A stretch of 64,000 nt of DNA from Bacteroidaceae bacterium (GCA_017469685.1 JAFUFW010000015.1:1-64000), one strand, 5' to 3'. Counted from the stretch's first letter, positions 34,152 through 43,664 are shown. Notes: a model not told the origin generated them from the sequence alone. Numbers and translations are program-made.

Positions 34152-35957
34152 TTATTCCCTGTTTGCACGCTTCCTCTCGAGATGGTCGAGGATAATCTTG
34201 CGCATACGCATCGACTTTGGCGTGACCTCCACATACTCATCCTCCTTAATATACTCGAGAGCCTCTTCGAGCGAGAGCAAGGTAGCAGGGATGATGCGGA
34301 CTTTATCATCGCTGCCGGAGGCTCGCATGTTTGTCAGTTGCTTGTTCTTTGTTACGTTGATGACGAGGTCGTTCTCATGGATATGCTCGCCCACGACCTG
34401 GCCGGCATACACTTCAGTTTGCGGCTCTATGAAGAACTTTCCGCGGTCCTGAAGGTTGTTGATGGCGTAAGCGAAAGCCGTACCGCTCTCGAGGGCTATC
34501 ATAGAGCCGGCTGTGCGACGCACTATGTCGCCCTTATAAGGCTGATACTCCTTGTAGCGGTGGGCCATGATGGCTTCGCCTTGCGAGGCTGTGAGCACAT
34601 TAGTGCGCAGACCGATGATGCCACGCGAAGGAATCAGGAACTCGATGTTTACACGGTCGCCCTGAGAGTCCATCGACGTCATCTCGCCCTTGCGGCGAGT
34701 GACCATGTCTATCATCTTCGACGAGAACTCCTCGGGCACGTTGATGGTCAACTCTTCAATAGGCTCGCAGCGGTCACCATTGATTTCTTTGTAGATGACT
34801 TGTGGCTGACCCACCTGCAGCTCGTAGCCCTCACGACGCATCGTCTCTATGAGCACGCTCAAGTGCAGGACGCCGCGCCCGCTGACAATCCAGCGGTCTG
34901 TAGAGTCGGGAGCTTGCTCTACGCGAAGGGCCAGATTCTTCTCCAACTCACGTTGCAGACGCTCATGGATATGCCGGCTCGTACACCAACGTCCTTCCCT
35001 GCCAAAGAAAGGAGAGTCGTTGATGGTGAAGAGCATCGACATCGTGGGCTCATCAATAGAGATAGTGGGCAGTGCCTCAGGCTCCTCGGCATCGCATATC
35101 GTGTCGCCAATCTCGAAGTTGGAGAGACCTATTATGGCACAGATGTCACCGCTGCTCACAGTGTCTATCTTCTGATGGCCCATACCTGTGAAGGTGTGCA
35201 GTTCCTTGATCTTCGTCTTTTCCTTTGAGCCGTCGCGATGAGCGATAGTGATAGGCATGCCTTCGCGCAAAGTGCCTCGGTGAACGCGCCCTACAGCAAT
35301 ACGCCCCGTGTAAGTAGAGTAGTCGAGCGAAGTGATTAGCATCTGCGGAGTGCCGTCAAGCTGCTCAGGGGCGGGGATGATTTCGATAATCTTGTCGAGC
35401 AGGTAGTAGATGTCTGACGTCGGGGCCTGCCAGTCCTCGCCCATCCAGCCTTGCTTGGCAGAGCCGTAGATGACCGGGAAGTCGAGCTGGTCTTCGGTAG
35501 CATCGAGTTCACACATCAAGTCGAAGACCATCTCATACACCTCCTCGGGCCGGCAGTTGGGCTTGTCCACTTTGTTAATGACAACAATAGGCTTCAGACC
35601 TATCTGAAGGGCCTTCTGCAGTACGAAGCGCGTCTGTGGCATCGGACCCTCGAAGGCATCCACCAACAGCAGACAGCCGTCGGCCATATTGAGCACACGC
35701 TCCACTTCGCCACCGAAGTCGGAGTGGCCCGGAGTGTCGATAATATTGATCTTTGTTCCCTTGTAATTAATGCTCACATTCTTCGAGAGAATTGTGATGC
35801 CACGCTCGCGTTCGAGCTCGTTATTGTCAAGCATCAACTCGCCCGTCTGCTGGTTTTCGCGGAAAAGATTGCCGGCCAGCAGCATCTTGTCCACAAGCGT
35901 TGTCTTACCATGGTCGACGTGTGCGATGATTGCTATGTTGCGTATATCCTGCTTCAT
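34152..35957 (-). CDS. typA: Translational GTPase TypA/BipA
   Basis: This 601-aa ribosome-associated GTPase supports 50S assembly and growth under stress. The G domain shows [17 protein letters not shown] (G1), RGITI (G2), [16 protein letters not shown] (G3) and [16 protein letters not shown] (G4), followed by the EF-G-like beta-barrel and domains III/V ([20 protein letters not shown]) and the BipA-specific C-terminal domain. Length is typical. The IS element ends only 23 nt upstream of the start codon, so the native promoter has been displaced; expression must come from the insertion element or from sequence that survives in the 23 nt. Confidence 0.97.
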   Translation of the reverse strand: MKQDIRNIAIIAHVDHGKTTLVDKMLLAGNLFRENQQTGELMLDNNELERERGITILSKNVSINYKGTKINIIDTPGHSDFGGEVERVLNMADGCLLLVDAFEGPMPQTRFVLQKALQIGLKPIVVINKVDKPNCRPEEVYEMVFDLMCELDATEDQLDFPVIYGSAKQGWMGEDWQAPTSDIYYLLDKIIEIIPAPEQLDGTPQMLITSLDYSTYTGRIAVGRVHRGTLREGMPITIAHRDGSKEKTKIKELHTFTGMGHQKIDTVSSGDICAIIGLSNFEIGDTICDAEEPEALPTISIDEPTMSMLFTINDSPFFGREGRWCTSRHIHERLQRELEKNLALRVEQAPDSTDRWIVSGRGVLHLSVLIETMRREGYELQVGQPQVIYKEINGDRCEPIEELTINVPEEFSSKMIDMVTRRKGEMTSMDSQGDRVNIEFLIPSRGIIGLRTNVLTASQGEAIMAHRYKEYQPYKGDIVRRTAGSMIALESGTAFAYAINNLQDRGKFFIEPQTEVYAGQVVGEHIHENDLVINVTKNKQLTNMRASGSDDKVRIIPATLLSLEEALEYIKEDEYVEVTPKSMRMRKIILDHLERKRANRE

Positions 35958-35980
35958 TATTCAATAATTAAAATCATTAG

Positions 35981-37294
35981 TGTCCCGTTAAAATTGGGAC
36001 GAGTTAAATATTAATCAAATAGCCCCGTAATAGGGGGACTTAATTGCTCTTTGACATCATTGGAATAAGTCTTATCGAACAGTTCTCTGAGCGGTGTCTT
36101 GTCCGTAAGTGACATGCTAATGATTTGCAGGATCTCATAGGTCGAGCGTTTCAACTGCATGTCATGCTGGACAATCGCCACAAGGCAGTAGGCAGTGATG
36201 GCTGCACTGATCTGTATTCTGACAGCGTTCTCAGTAGTGCCCCAGAACTTCTTGATCTTAAGGTGTTGCTTGAGCCATTTGAAGAATAACTCTATCTGCC
36301 ATCGGTTCATGTAGAGGTTTGCGACCTCAAGTGTCGTCAGGTGAAAGGCATTGGTCAGGAAGATGAACTCTCGGTCTTGTTCTTCATCATAGAATCGGAC
36401 GAGACGCAGATGTTCTGGATAGTCCTTGCTGCTCTTATAGACAGTCAACTCAATCTCCGCATCGGTTAGTATATTCTTAGGCAACCTTCGTTTCCACTTG
36501 ACACATCTGTATTGCAGATTGGTCTTGGCCCTAACAACAAAGAAGGACTCCATCCGCTGTATGCGGTAAAGTTCCTTGAAGTTGTTGTAGCCTCGGTCAA
36601 AGACGTAGTAAGCATCTGTCTCATAGGGTATTTCCTTCATTGCCTTTGAGTCGTGTACGGAGGCAGTGGTAATGTGATAGAAGGCTGGCACTTGTGCTTC
36701 CAGGTCGTAGAGGACGTGAGCCTTTACACCGCCTTTCTTCTTACGGAACTTCGCCCACCAGAAGACCGATAAGCAGAGTGGTATCGTCGTTGAGTCAAAC
36801 GCATACACCTTGCCTCCGAGTCTGAAGATGTCCTCTGCACGTTTCTCGCGTGCCTGCGCCATCATGTAGAACGCAAACTCCTCAAAGATGCGGTAGTCAC
36901 GGTTCTGATTAGCGGTTGCAAGTGTCGTCTTCGCTATAGGTTTACGACCTAAGCCAAGATGGAAGCACTTGGTACGATGCGCTCCGATTGCCACAATCAC
37001 ATCGCGCAGGCTCTCACGATTACAGAGTTGTCCGAACATCAGTGCCAGAAGTTGGTTCCAGCAGGTGAGATGCTTGACATACTTGTTACCACCATACTTG
37101 TCAACAAGTCGACGGAACTTGTCGTTGTTCAGAAACTCTATCAACTGTGCGAATACATATTTGTCTTTGTTCATCTGCAATCCTTATTAAAAGGCTGCAA
37201 AATTACAAATTCAAATCGTCGCGCACTTAAAACTGCTCGTAAAAGACTTTATTTCAGAGATTTCAAAGAACGATTAGTCCACTTTAACGGGACA
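35981..37294 (-). mobile_element. IS4-family insertion sequence
   Basis: The element is bounded by terminal inverted repeats TGTCCCGTTAAAATTGGGAC (35981-36000) and the inverse of TGTCCCGTTAAAGTGGAC (37277-37294). It encodes one full-length transposase on the minus strand. I see no clear target duplication: left flank ATCATTAG, right flank GTAGTGAC. It sits 23 nt upstream of typA, in the same orientation, at the edge of an AT-richer patch. Confidence 0.88.
36011..37180 (-). CDS. IS4-family DDE transposase (DUF4372 N-terminus)
   Basis: This 389-aa transposase appears intact. The N-terminus (KYVFAQLIEFLNNDKF...KHLTCWNQLLALMFGQL) matches DUF4372, the usual N-terminal domain of Bacteroidales IS4 transposases. 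Catalytic acids sit in YAFDSTTIPL (first Asp), YYVFDRGYNN (second Asp) and the YREK signature (YMNRWQIELFFKWLK: Tyr, Arg, Glu and Lys at spacing 3-4-7). It fills almost all the space between the terminal repeats. The ATG at 37180 follows an alternative ATG two codons downstream. Confidence 0.93.
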   Translation of the reverse strand: MQMNKDKYVFAQLIEFLNNDKFRRLVDKYGGNKYVKHLTCWNQLLALMFGQLCNRESLRDVIVAIGAHRTKCFHLGLGRKPIAKTTLATANQNRDYRIFEEFAFYMMAQAREKRAEDIFRLGGKVYAFDSTTIPLCLSVFWWAKFRKKKGGVKAHVLYDLEAQVPAFYHITTASVHDSKAMKEIPYETDAYYVFDRGYNNFKELYRIQRMESFFVVRAKTNLQYRCVKWKRRLPKNILTDAEIELTVYKSSKDYPEHLRLVRFYDEEQDREFIFLTNAFHLTTLEVANLYMNRWQIELFFKWLKQHLKIKKFWGTTENAVRIQISAAITAYCLVAIVQHDMQLKRSTYEILQIISMSLTDKTPLRELFDKTYSNDVKEQLSPPITGLFD

Positions 37295-37379
37295 GTAGTG
37301 ACTCAACTAACATAAATTATTAACTAATTAACAACAAAACGAAGAAAATCAAACCTCTTCTTAAAAAATAATATGAATC

Positions 37380-37508
37380 ATGAAAGGATCTGCATTTAAT
37401 AGAATAGAAGAAGCGCAGGCGTGGGCTTATGCACACGGATGGACTCCATTAACAGACGAAGAAAGAGTAGAGTTCATGCAATCAGTCGCAGATTGTACCA
37501 ACTTATAA
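37380..37508 (+). CDS. Small antitoxin-like protein upstream of the PIN gene (42 aa)
   Basis: This 42-aa frame (starting MKGSAFNRIEEAQAWAYAHG, ending VADCTNL) is separated by 3 nt from the start of the PIN-domain gene and has the tight coupling and size of an antitoxin partner. I do not recognise a DNA-binding motif; it may be a short or shortened antitoxin. An overlapping ATG at 37373 is in another frame and leads to no comparable protein. Composition is AT-richer than the chromosomal backbone. The call rests on position and coupling; function is inference. Confidence 0.6.
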   Translation: MKGSAFNRIEEAQAWAYAHGWTPLTDEERVEFMQSVADCTNL

Positions 37509-37511
37509 CTC

Positions 37512-37937
37512 ATGCAACGCTATATTTTAGATACCAACATCCTAATGTATATTCTCAACGATACGGGGGAAATGAGTTCTGAGGTCTAGACTATAGTGGG
37601 CGATTTCGGTAATAGGTTGTTTATGTGTGCCGCAAGCGTCCGTGAACTAGTGGCAAATTGGAAAAAGTATTCATACATGCAGAAACGATGGAGGACTCCC
37701 CAATTAATGTTTGACTATCTTTATGAGAACTATTTTATTGATGTCCTCTACCCACAGCGCGAACATTACCGCACCTTCATTGATTTAGAATGGAATCTTT
37801 CAGAAGATCACAGAGATACGACAGATTTGTTAATTATTGCCCATGCTATTACAGAACATTTAACTCTCATCTCTTCGGACCGCAAGTTCCCGTTCTATAG
37901 AAATCAAGGGTTAAATCTCATATATAACAAGAAGTAA
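37512..37937 (+). pseudogene. PIN-domain toxin gene interrupted by an in-frame TAG
   Basis: Read through, the frame gives a 141-codon PIN-domain protein of the VapC type: opening YILDTNILMYIL with the first catalytic Asp, ASVRELV with the conserved Glu, RDTTDLLIIAHAI with the third acid, and LISSDRKFPFY with the fourth. Codon 26 (37587-37589) is TAG, in a stretch otherwise conserved on both sides. No frameshift is needed. As written the product would be a 25-aa peptide, or restart at the internal ATG near 37623, losing the first Asp. A PIN RNase paired with a small upstream protein is the classic toxin-antitoxin layout. A small hairpin (37946-37964) follows the stop. Confidence 0.75.
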
Positions 37938-38021
37938 AAATCATCCTTAGATCAAACATCTAAGACAATATATTTCTAACTATACTAACAACAAACTAAT
38001 TTAACAAACTAAAAAAACAAA

Positions 38022-41000
38022 ATGAAATTAAAACATCTATTTGCTCTCGCCGGCTTTATAGTTGGGGGGGGTAATTTGTGGGCACAAACCGCATGGACCG
38101 GAAACATCACAAATGCTGATGGCCTGACGTTTACTACAAAGTATGCTGATCCATCTAACAATGATGTTGCCGAAACATGGACTGGCGCATCTTCAACAAC
38201 TCATGCTTTTGACGTAAACCAATCCCTTACCAGCGTTCCAGATGGTGTATATGAGCTTTCTGCACAAGCGATGTATCGCGCATCCCTTGCTTACGGCACC
38301 GCAACAAATTGTGTGCTTTATGCTACCGTTGGGAGTGATACTTATTCAACACCTATATCTAATTTCGCCGACTACACAGCCAAAGAAGACCGTGCTCAGA
38401 TTGGCACACAGATGAAGAATAATAATGCATATCTAAATAAGATTCCTGCTGTAATCGTTGAAGGTGGCAGCGTGACTATTGGTATGAAAAGCATTGGAGA
38501 ACTTGCTTATTGTACAAATGGTTATTGGTTTGTTTACAAAAAGTCGACTTTTACATTCAAGGATGTAACAAGCGAATATCATGCCAAACTATTAGCTCGT
38601 GCTAACACTATTCTTGAATCTGCCCCTGAGAGCGATGCCAAGACAACTTTTAGAGATGCCGTCACAAATTATTCTACTGCAAATTTGGCAAATATAAAAT
38701 CCTTACAAGCTGCTATTACTACTTTCTTAGAAACTGCGACTGTTGATGCTCCTCTCAACGTTACAGATTATATTACCAATCCTAGTTTTAATGACGATTC
38801 TGGCAATAAGAAGAACTGGATTCAGGATTTAGGATATAAACAGCCCTCTGATATTTATCAACCTACTGGATGGAATATGCTGTACTCAAGTGCGACTGTT
38901 AACAACACCCAATATCAGACATATAAGACACAAACAGATAATGCAAAAGAAGGGAACTGCTATTATGTTCGCCATCGCTGGGGTGATGTTTATGCCAAAG
39001 TAAGTCTGCATCAGCTTGTAAAAGAGCTTCCTGCTGGAGTTTATAAGCTTTCTGTTGCTGTTAAAGGCGGTTCAAATGTTACGGATGCTAATACACTTAC
39101 CATGAAAGCTGGCAGTAATTCCAATTTCACAACTGTAGCTGACTTCGACAAAACCAATTATAAAGATTATGATGTACAGGTAACCAAAGCTGAGGCTGAT
39201 GAAGACCTTGATATAAGTTTTGCTTGGGACCAAAAGACAGGAAACGAACAACTTTATTATGTAGATGATTTCCGCCTTTATTATTTAGGTGATCCCGTCA
39301 AGGTAAAGAAAGCAGAATTATTAGCTTTGCAGGCAACAATTGATGACTATCTTAAAGACAACACATATGTTAATGTTGTAGGCGAAGAACGCACCAATTT
39401 AACGTCTGCTAAATCGACCACGGCAACGGAAGAAACTATCGCAGCTTATGAAACTGCAATTAAAGATGTACAGCTCACCATCAACACCTTCACTGCCGCC
39501 AAGACCAACTATGATGACCTCATTCGTGAAATAGAAAAGGCGACAACCCTTGGCATTGATGCCAGTTCATACGCTCCCACGTCGACCACGACTGCCGAAA
39601 CAGCTCTTACATCAACGCAGAATCTGAAGGTTAAAGAGTACAACTATGTAACTAATACATATCAGTATGGTGTAGATCTTGGCGAATGGACTTCAACGGC
39701 AACGAACACTAAGGCTGCAGACTTTAGCAATGAGCACTGGAGCGGAACGACACATAGCTACAAGAATCAGGATGATAGTAACGGACAGGGATGGAATGCC
39801 AACTCTTGGGAGATTAATTTTAACCAGGATGTTGTTCTTCCCGCTGGTAACTACGTATTCAAAGTTGCAGCTCGTCAAGCTTCCGATGAACATGTTACCA
39901 CAAGTCTTATCGTCAAGATTGGTGAGAATACTCTGGGTACCGTCAGCGACTTCCCTCGTAGCAACAATGCTCGCGGTATCAACAAGGAAGGTGCAACAAG
40001 TTTTGATCCCGAAGATACAGCTGGTTTCGCTAATAAAGGAAATGGCTATGGTTGGGAGTGGCGATATGTCAAGTTTACCCTAGCCGAGGATGCGACCGTT
40101 AATATTGCCGTCAATTCTAAGGCTACAGCTGCTCACTGCTGGGTAAGTTTTGGTGACTACACCCTCCAAACTGATAATGAAGCTAACATATCTCTGATTG
40201 CTTACAATATCGCTCTTGCCAGTGCCAAAACTACAATTGCTAACACTGATTATACTAATGTAACTGGCTCTGAGAAGACTGCTTTGCAGAATGCAATAGA
40301 CGCAGACGGCACACTTGACAAGACAGACAACGACGCTATCGTGGCTGCCACTACGGCCTTAGATAATGCAAGAAAAGCTTTTGTAGATGCAAAGAGTGCA
40401 TACGATACTTTCGTAGCTGCCAAGGGTAAAAAGTATGAGAATGACCTCGCTTATGCAAGTGCTACCAAGTTCGCTGATATTGCAACCGCTCAGGCTGCAG
40501 CTGATGCTACTTCCGCAGAAGATGCCACTTCCAAGACAAACGCCATTCTTTCTGCTTACCGCAAGTATGTAGAGAGCCACGCACTTGCAGAGGGTGTAAA
40601 AGATGCAGAGCAGATCACTATTCCCGAGGCAAACTTCGATGGCTTAACGACAAGTTCTGAAGGTTATGATCCAAATAACTGGAAGATAAGTGAGAACTGG
40701 TTCCTCGATGGCCAGAACAATGGTGCGATTAGCTTTAACATAACAAATACTGTCATAGATGGTGATGGTAACAGCAACTACAACTATATCCGCATTCAGA
40801 AGAGCGACAACAATGCAGGCATACATCAGGCTATCAACCTTCTGCCTGGTAAGTACATGATGACCGCCACTGTTCGCTGTCAATCAGGCCAAGGTGCCAA
40901 GTTTGAGGCCTTTGCTGGCGATGTGTGGGTAGATGCTCCTCAGGCTGACAATGTTGGCGGCACGTTTGATCATGGATGGAATGATGTAAATGTTGAGTTC

Positions 41001-41780
41001 TCAGTATATGAGACAAAAGAAATAACGTTTGGTGTTAAGTCCAACTATGGCAGGAATATTTGGTGGAACGCTACCCGTTTCCGCCTCGTGAAGCTTGCCG
41101 ACATTGAAGAGGTTACCATTGATGAGGCTTCAGAAAATGCTCCTGATGCTACTACCGATCCTGTCAATGTCACCCTCACTCGCACCCTCTCTAAGGATTA
41201 CTGGAACACCTTCTGCTCGCCTGTAGCCATTACTGCCGACGAGATTAAGGCTAAATTCGGTGAAGACACGAAGGTTCGCGAGATGGATACTGACGCAGAT
41301 GTAGTGGACAACGTTATTCCGTTCAAGGATGCAACATCCATCGTGGCTGGCGTGCCTTATCTGGTGAAGCCCGCGCAGACGGTTACCAACCCGACATTTG
41401 CTGGTAAGACCGTTGTTAACGAGGCTCAGACCGTTGCGAACGGCGACTACAAGTATATCGGTATTCTGACCAAGACTCACCTTGATGCACCCGCCACGGA
41501 TGCAACAGCTCTTGACCTCTACCTCTCCACCGATGGCACAATGAAGAAGCCCAGCACGAATGGTGCAAACCTCAAGGGTATGCGTGCTTACTTCAACGTT
41601 CCCGTTGCTGCTGCAGAGATTGGTGTAAAGCTCTTCCTCGGCGAAGATGTTGACGCAATCACTGTTATTGATGGCGAGCCCGTTGCAGGTGCTGCTATCT
41701 ATAACCTCGCTGGTCAGCGCATCGCTGCTCCCCAGAAGGGTGTGAACATTATTGGTGGCAAAAAGGTGCTCGTAAAGTAA
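38022..41780 (+). CDS. Large exported surface protein with helical spacer repeats and sorting-type tail
   Basis: This 1252-aa protein has a signal peptide (MKLKHLFALAGFIVGGGNLWA). It alternates beta-rich modules resembling carbohydrate-binding domains (for example around DYITNPSFND, LPAGVYKLSVAVKGGSN, VVLPAGNYVFKVAARQ and LLPGKYMMTATVRCQSG) with helical spacers of the FIVAR kind (SEKTALQNAIDADGTLDKTDND and similar). The C-terminal ~200 residues end in YNLAGQRIAA...GVNIIGGKKVLVK. No catalytic domain is evident. The gene is clearly AT-richer than the chromosomal backbone, like the IS and toxin genes before it. A G8 tract (38064-38071) lies in the signal-peptide codons for VGGG. A 61-aa gene follows after a 23-bp inverted repeat. 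Confidence 0.82.
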   Translation: MKLKHLFALAGFIVGGGNLWAQTAWTGNITNADGLTFTTKYADPSNNDVAETWTGASSTTHAFDVNQSLTSVPDGVYELSAQAMYRASLAYGTATNCVLYATVGSDTYSTPISNFADYTAKEDRAQIGTQMKNNNAYLNKIPAVIVEGGSVTIGMKSIGELAYCTNGYWFVYKKSTFTFKDVTSEYHAKLLARANTILESAPESDAKTTFRDAVTNYSTANLANIKSLQAAITTFLETATVDAPLNVTDYITNPSFNDDSGNKKNWIQDLGYKQPSDIYQPTGWNMLYSSATVNNTQYQTYKTQTDNAKEGNCYYVRHRWGDVYAKVSLHQLVKELPAGVYKLSVAVKGGSNVTDANTLTMKAGSNSNFTTVADFDKTNYKDYDVQVTKAEADEDLDISFAWDQKTGNEQLYYVDDFRLYYLGDPVKVKKAELLALQATIDDYLKDNTYVNVVGEERTNLTSAKSTTATEETIAAYETAIKDVQLTINTFTAAKTNYDDLIREIEKATTLGIDASSYAPTSTTTAETALTSTQNLKVKEYNYVTNTYQYGVDLGEWTSTATNTKAADFSNEHWSGTTHSYKNQDDSNGQGWNANSWEINFNQDVVLPAGNYVFKVAARQASDEHVTTSLIVKIGENTLGTVSDFPRSNNARGINKEGATSFDPEDTAGFANKGNGYGWEWRYVKFTLAEDATVNIAVNSKATAAHCWVSFGDYTLQTDNEANISLIAYNIALASAKTTIANTDYTNVTGSEKTALQNAIDADGTLDKTDNDAIVAATTALDNARKAFVDAKSAYDTFVAAKGKKYENDLAYASATKFADIATAQAAADATSAEDATSKTNAILSAYRKYVESHALAEGVKDAEQITIPEANFDGLTTSSEGYDPNNWKISENWFLDGQNNGAISFNITNTVIDGDGNSNYNYIRIQKSDNNAGIHQAINLLPGKYMMTATVRCQSGQGAKFEAFAGDVWVDAPQADNVGGTFDHGWNDVNVEFSVYETKEITFGVKSNYGRNIWWNATRFRLVKLADIEEVTIDEASENAPDATTDPVNVTLTRTLSKDYWNTFCSPVAITADEIKAKFGEDTKVREMDTDADVVDNVIPFKDATSIVAGVPYLVKPAQTVTNPTFAGKTVVNEAQTVANGDYKYIGILTKTHLDAPATDATALDLYLSTDGTMKKPSTNGANLKGMRAYFNVPVAAAEIGVKLFLGEDVDAITVIDGEPVAGAAIYNLAGQRIAAPQKGVNIIGGKKVLVK
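38064..38071 (+). repeat. G8 homopolymer tract in a signal-peptide coding region
   Basis: Eight consecutive G encode GGG in the signal peptide of the 1252-aa surface protein. Slippage by one base would abolish the protein after about 16 codons, making this a candidate on/off switch. Confidence 0.65.
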
Positions 41781-41785
41781 AAAAC

Positions 41786-41876
41786 TTTAAACACGAATTA
41801 CCATTAATCAACCATTAATTATCCATGAATTATTTATGATAAATTTGTGTTCAATTAATGGTAATTCGTGTTTAAA
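41786..41876. repeat. 23-bp perfect inverted repeat between surface protein and 61-aa gene
   Basis: Arms 41786-41808 and 41854-41876 are perfect inverted copies (beginning TTTAAACACGAATTACC) with a 45-nt AT-rich loop. The right arm ends 33 nt before the ATG of the small gene. It could act as a partial terminator, an mRNA end-stabiliser, or a mobile-element relic; no T-run follows. Confidence 0.8.
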
Positions 41877-41909
41877 CAAAAAAAGATAACATTTAAGTTC
41901 GAAACTACA

Positions 41910-42095
41910 ATGAAGAAGACATATATTATTCCTGAATTAATTGTCACCGATGTCGTTGTTGGGCAAATGCTCGCAGGAAGCCCTGGTGGCGTAACCCCTG
42001 GCGGCGACGTAAAAATTGGTGATGAGACTACTCCTGGCGATGGCGATGATGCAGCCGTCAAGGGCAATTACAACATCTGGGATGTTGAATGGTAG
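41910..42095 (+). CDS. Small Bacteroidales companion protein (61 aa, MKKTY type)
   Basis: This 61-aa protein starts at ATG 41910 (MKKTYIIPELIVTDVV, then GQMLAGSPGG) and has a Gly/Asp-rich tail ending NYNIWDVEW. Short genes opening MKKTY-x-x-P with a central MLA(G/A)S and an acidic end ending in W are very common in Prevotella and relatives, often next to large exported proteins, and I know of no established function. There is no classical signal peptide. It lies behind the hairpin following the 1252-aa surface-protein gene and may be co-expressed at reduced level. The frame is open further upstream (41868), but that part lies over the inverted repeat. Confidence 0.72.
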   Translation: MKKTYIIPELIVTDVVVGQMLAGSPGGVTPGGDVKIGDETTPGDGDDAAVKGNYNIWDVEW

Positions 42096-42133
42096 AAATT
42101 AATATTTCTGCCTCCCAGCCTTGAACGGATATT

Positions 42134-42189
42134 CAGCCCTGCGGGGCTGCACAAAGAATACATCCCCAGTGCAGTGATGCTTGGGGATG
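42134..42189. repeat. Two GC-rich hairpins downstream of the 61-aa gene
   Basis: CAGCCC/GGGCTG (42134-42149) and CATCCCC (42161-42167) with GGGGATG (42183-42189) form two adjacent stems in the 3' region. The 418-nt gap to the ATPase gene otherwise contains only these, the terminator at 42239 and the promoter at 42452. Confidence 0.55.
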
Positions 42190-42238
42190 GTAAGTAAACA
42201 TCCGATAAACCGTAGGTATTAGTACCTATATATAATAG

Positions 42239-42286
42239 CAACAGCAGCTATAGCATCAATCGTGAGCATATAGCTGCTGTTGTTTT
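42239..42286 (+). terminator. Intrinsic terminator after the surface-protein unit
   Basis: CAACAGCAGCTATA (42239-42252) pairs perfectly with TATAGCTGCTGTTG (42269-42282) and is followed by TTTTA. Confidence 0.82.
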
Positions 42287-42451
42287 ATTAGAGGTGGGCA
42301 CTTTGATAGTGTATAGGTAAAATGGCAGTTGTGGATAAATATAATAAGATAAAAGTGTCCGTAACTCCAATAATTATCGGTGAGGCAGCTTATTGTGAAG
42401 TAAAAGGAATAAAAGATTATCGACAATAAAATACAGAAAAATGGGGAATAA

Positions 42452-42485
42452 TTTGTTTTATTGAAAATATAATTATTATCTTTGC
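42452..42485 (+). promoter_or_regulatory. Promoter of the ATPase gene
   Basis: TTTG at 42452-42455 and TATCTTTGC at 42477-42485, spaced 21 nt, match the Bacteroidetes promoter; the ATG at 42514 follows after 28 nt. Confidence 0.7.
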
Positions 42486-42513
42486 AATAAAATAATGACA
42501 ATTATTGCATATT

Positions 42514-43644
42514 ATGTCAAAAGAGAACCCTTTTATCGTTGGAAAATACCTCTCACCAGAGTACTTCTGTGACCGCGATGAAGAAATTGTATTCTTGAGT
42601 AAACAAGTGCACAACGGCCGCAACGTGGCACTTATCTCGCCCCGTCGCCTTGGTAAGACGGGCCTCATCAACCACTTCTTCCATCAGGCCGACGTGCAGG
42701 ATCAGTTCTACACCTTTTTTATTGACATATATGCCACCAGTTCGTTGACGGAATTGGTGTATCTGTTGGGGAAAGCTATCTTTGAGCAGTTGAAACCGCG
42801 GGCAACAGCCTGGCGAGAACGCTTCCTGCAAGTAGTGGCATCACTGCGCATAGGCTTCAAATTAGATGCACTGACAGGCGAACCCACTTTTGACATCGGA
42901 CTCGGAGACATACAATCGCCCGAGGTAACGCTCAGCGAGATTTTCCGTTATCTGGAAGAAGCTGACCGCCCCTGCATTGTCGCCATTGATGAGTTTCAGC
43001 AAGTGGCAGAGTATGTTGATAAGAACACCGAAGCGCTGTTGCGAACCCATATCCAGAAATGCAAACAGACGTTGTTTATCTTCTCCGGCAGTAAGCGCCA
43101 CATGATGACTCAGATGTTCAACTCCCCCACCAAGCCTTTCTATCAAAGTGCTATGGGCATGACGCTTCAGCCCCTCAATCGAACTGTTTATGCAGCCTTT
43201 GCGCGACGTCTGTTTGAGCAAAACGGACGCACACTGGCGGAGGGAGTGGCCGAACAGGTCTATGACTACACCGAAGGCTACACTTGGTTCATGCAGATGC
43301 TGATGAACGAGCTCTTTGCCATTACACCTCAAGGGGGCACCTGCACCTCTGACCTCATTATCCAAGCACGCACGAACATCCTTCAGGCGCAGGACGGCCT
43401 TTATCGCGAACTCATGGCTAATCTCAGCATTAAGCAACGCCAGCTCTTGCAGGCTATTGCCCGTGAAGGTCATGTCAGCGGCCTCACCTCCGCGGCTTTC
43501 ATCCGCCACCACCACCTGCCTTCAGCCAGTTCCGTGCAGTCAGCCGCCCGCCCTCTCCTCGAAAATGATATTCTCACACAAACCGATGGCTGCTATCGCC
43601 TCTACGATTTCTTCCTTTCGCAGTGGCTGGCAGAAGTGTATTAA
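42514..43644 (+). CDS. AAA-family ATPase of the archaeal-ATPase type
   Basis: This 376-aa cytoplasmic protein has a Walker A in the variant form SPRRLGKTGLINHFF (about 45-59), a Walker B at IVAIDEFQQVAEYV, a sensor-1 region TLFIFSGSKRHMM and a C-terminal winged-helix-like region (LSIKQRQLLQAIAREGHVSGLTS split by reading, then RPLLENDILT). This matches the PF01637-type ATPases abundant in Bacteroidales, whose function is mostly unknown. The start is taken at ATG 42514, three codons after an alternative upstream start. It has its own promoter, and the next gene begins only 20 nt downstream, so this ATPase is probably co-transcribed with the exported polysaccharide-degradation genes, an unexpected pairing. 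Confidence 0.86.
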   Translation: MSKENPFIVGKYLSPEYFCDRDEEIVFLSKQVHNGRNVALISPRRLGKTGLINHFFHQADVQDQFYTFFIDIYATSSLTELVYLLGKAIFEQLKPRATAWRERFLQVVASLRIGFKLDALTGEPTFDIGLGDIQSPEVTLSEIFRYLEEADRPCIVAIDEFQQVAEYVDKNTEALLRTHIQKCKQTLFIFSGSKRHMMTQMFNSPTKPFYQSAMGMTLQPLNRTVYAAFARRLFEQNGRTLAEGVAEQVYDYTEGYTWFMQMLMNELFAITPQGGTCTSDLIIQARTNILQAQDGLYRELMANLSIKQRQLLQAIAREGHVSGLTSAAFIRHHHLPSASSVQSAARPLLENDILTQTDGCYRLYDFFLSQWLAEVY

Positions 43645-43664
43645 CACCCAAACAGACACGACAT

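Noticed and set aside
35970..37305. Target-site duplication for the IS4-type element
   Set aside because: Left flank (ATCATTAG) and right flank (GTAGTGAC) do not match convincingly.
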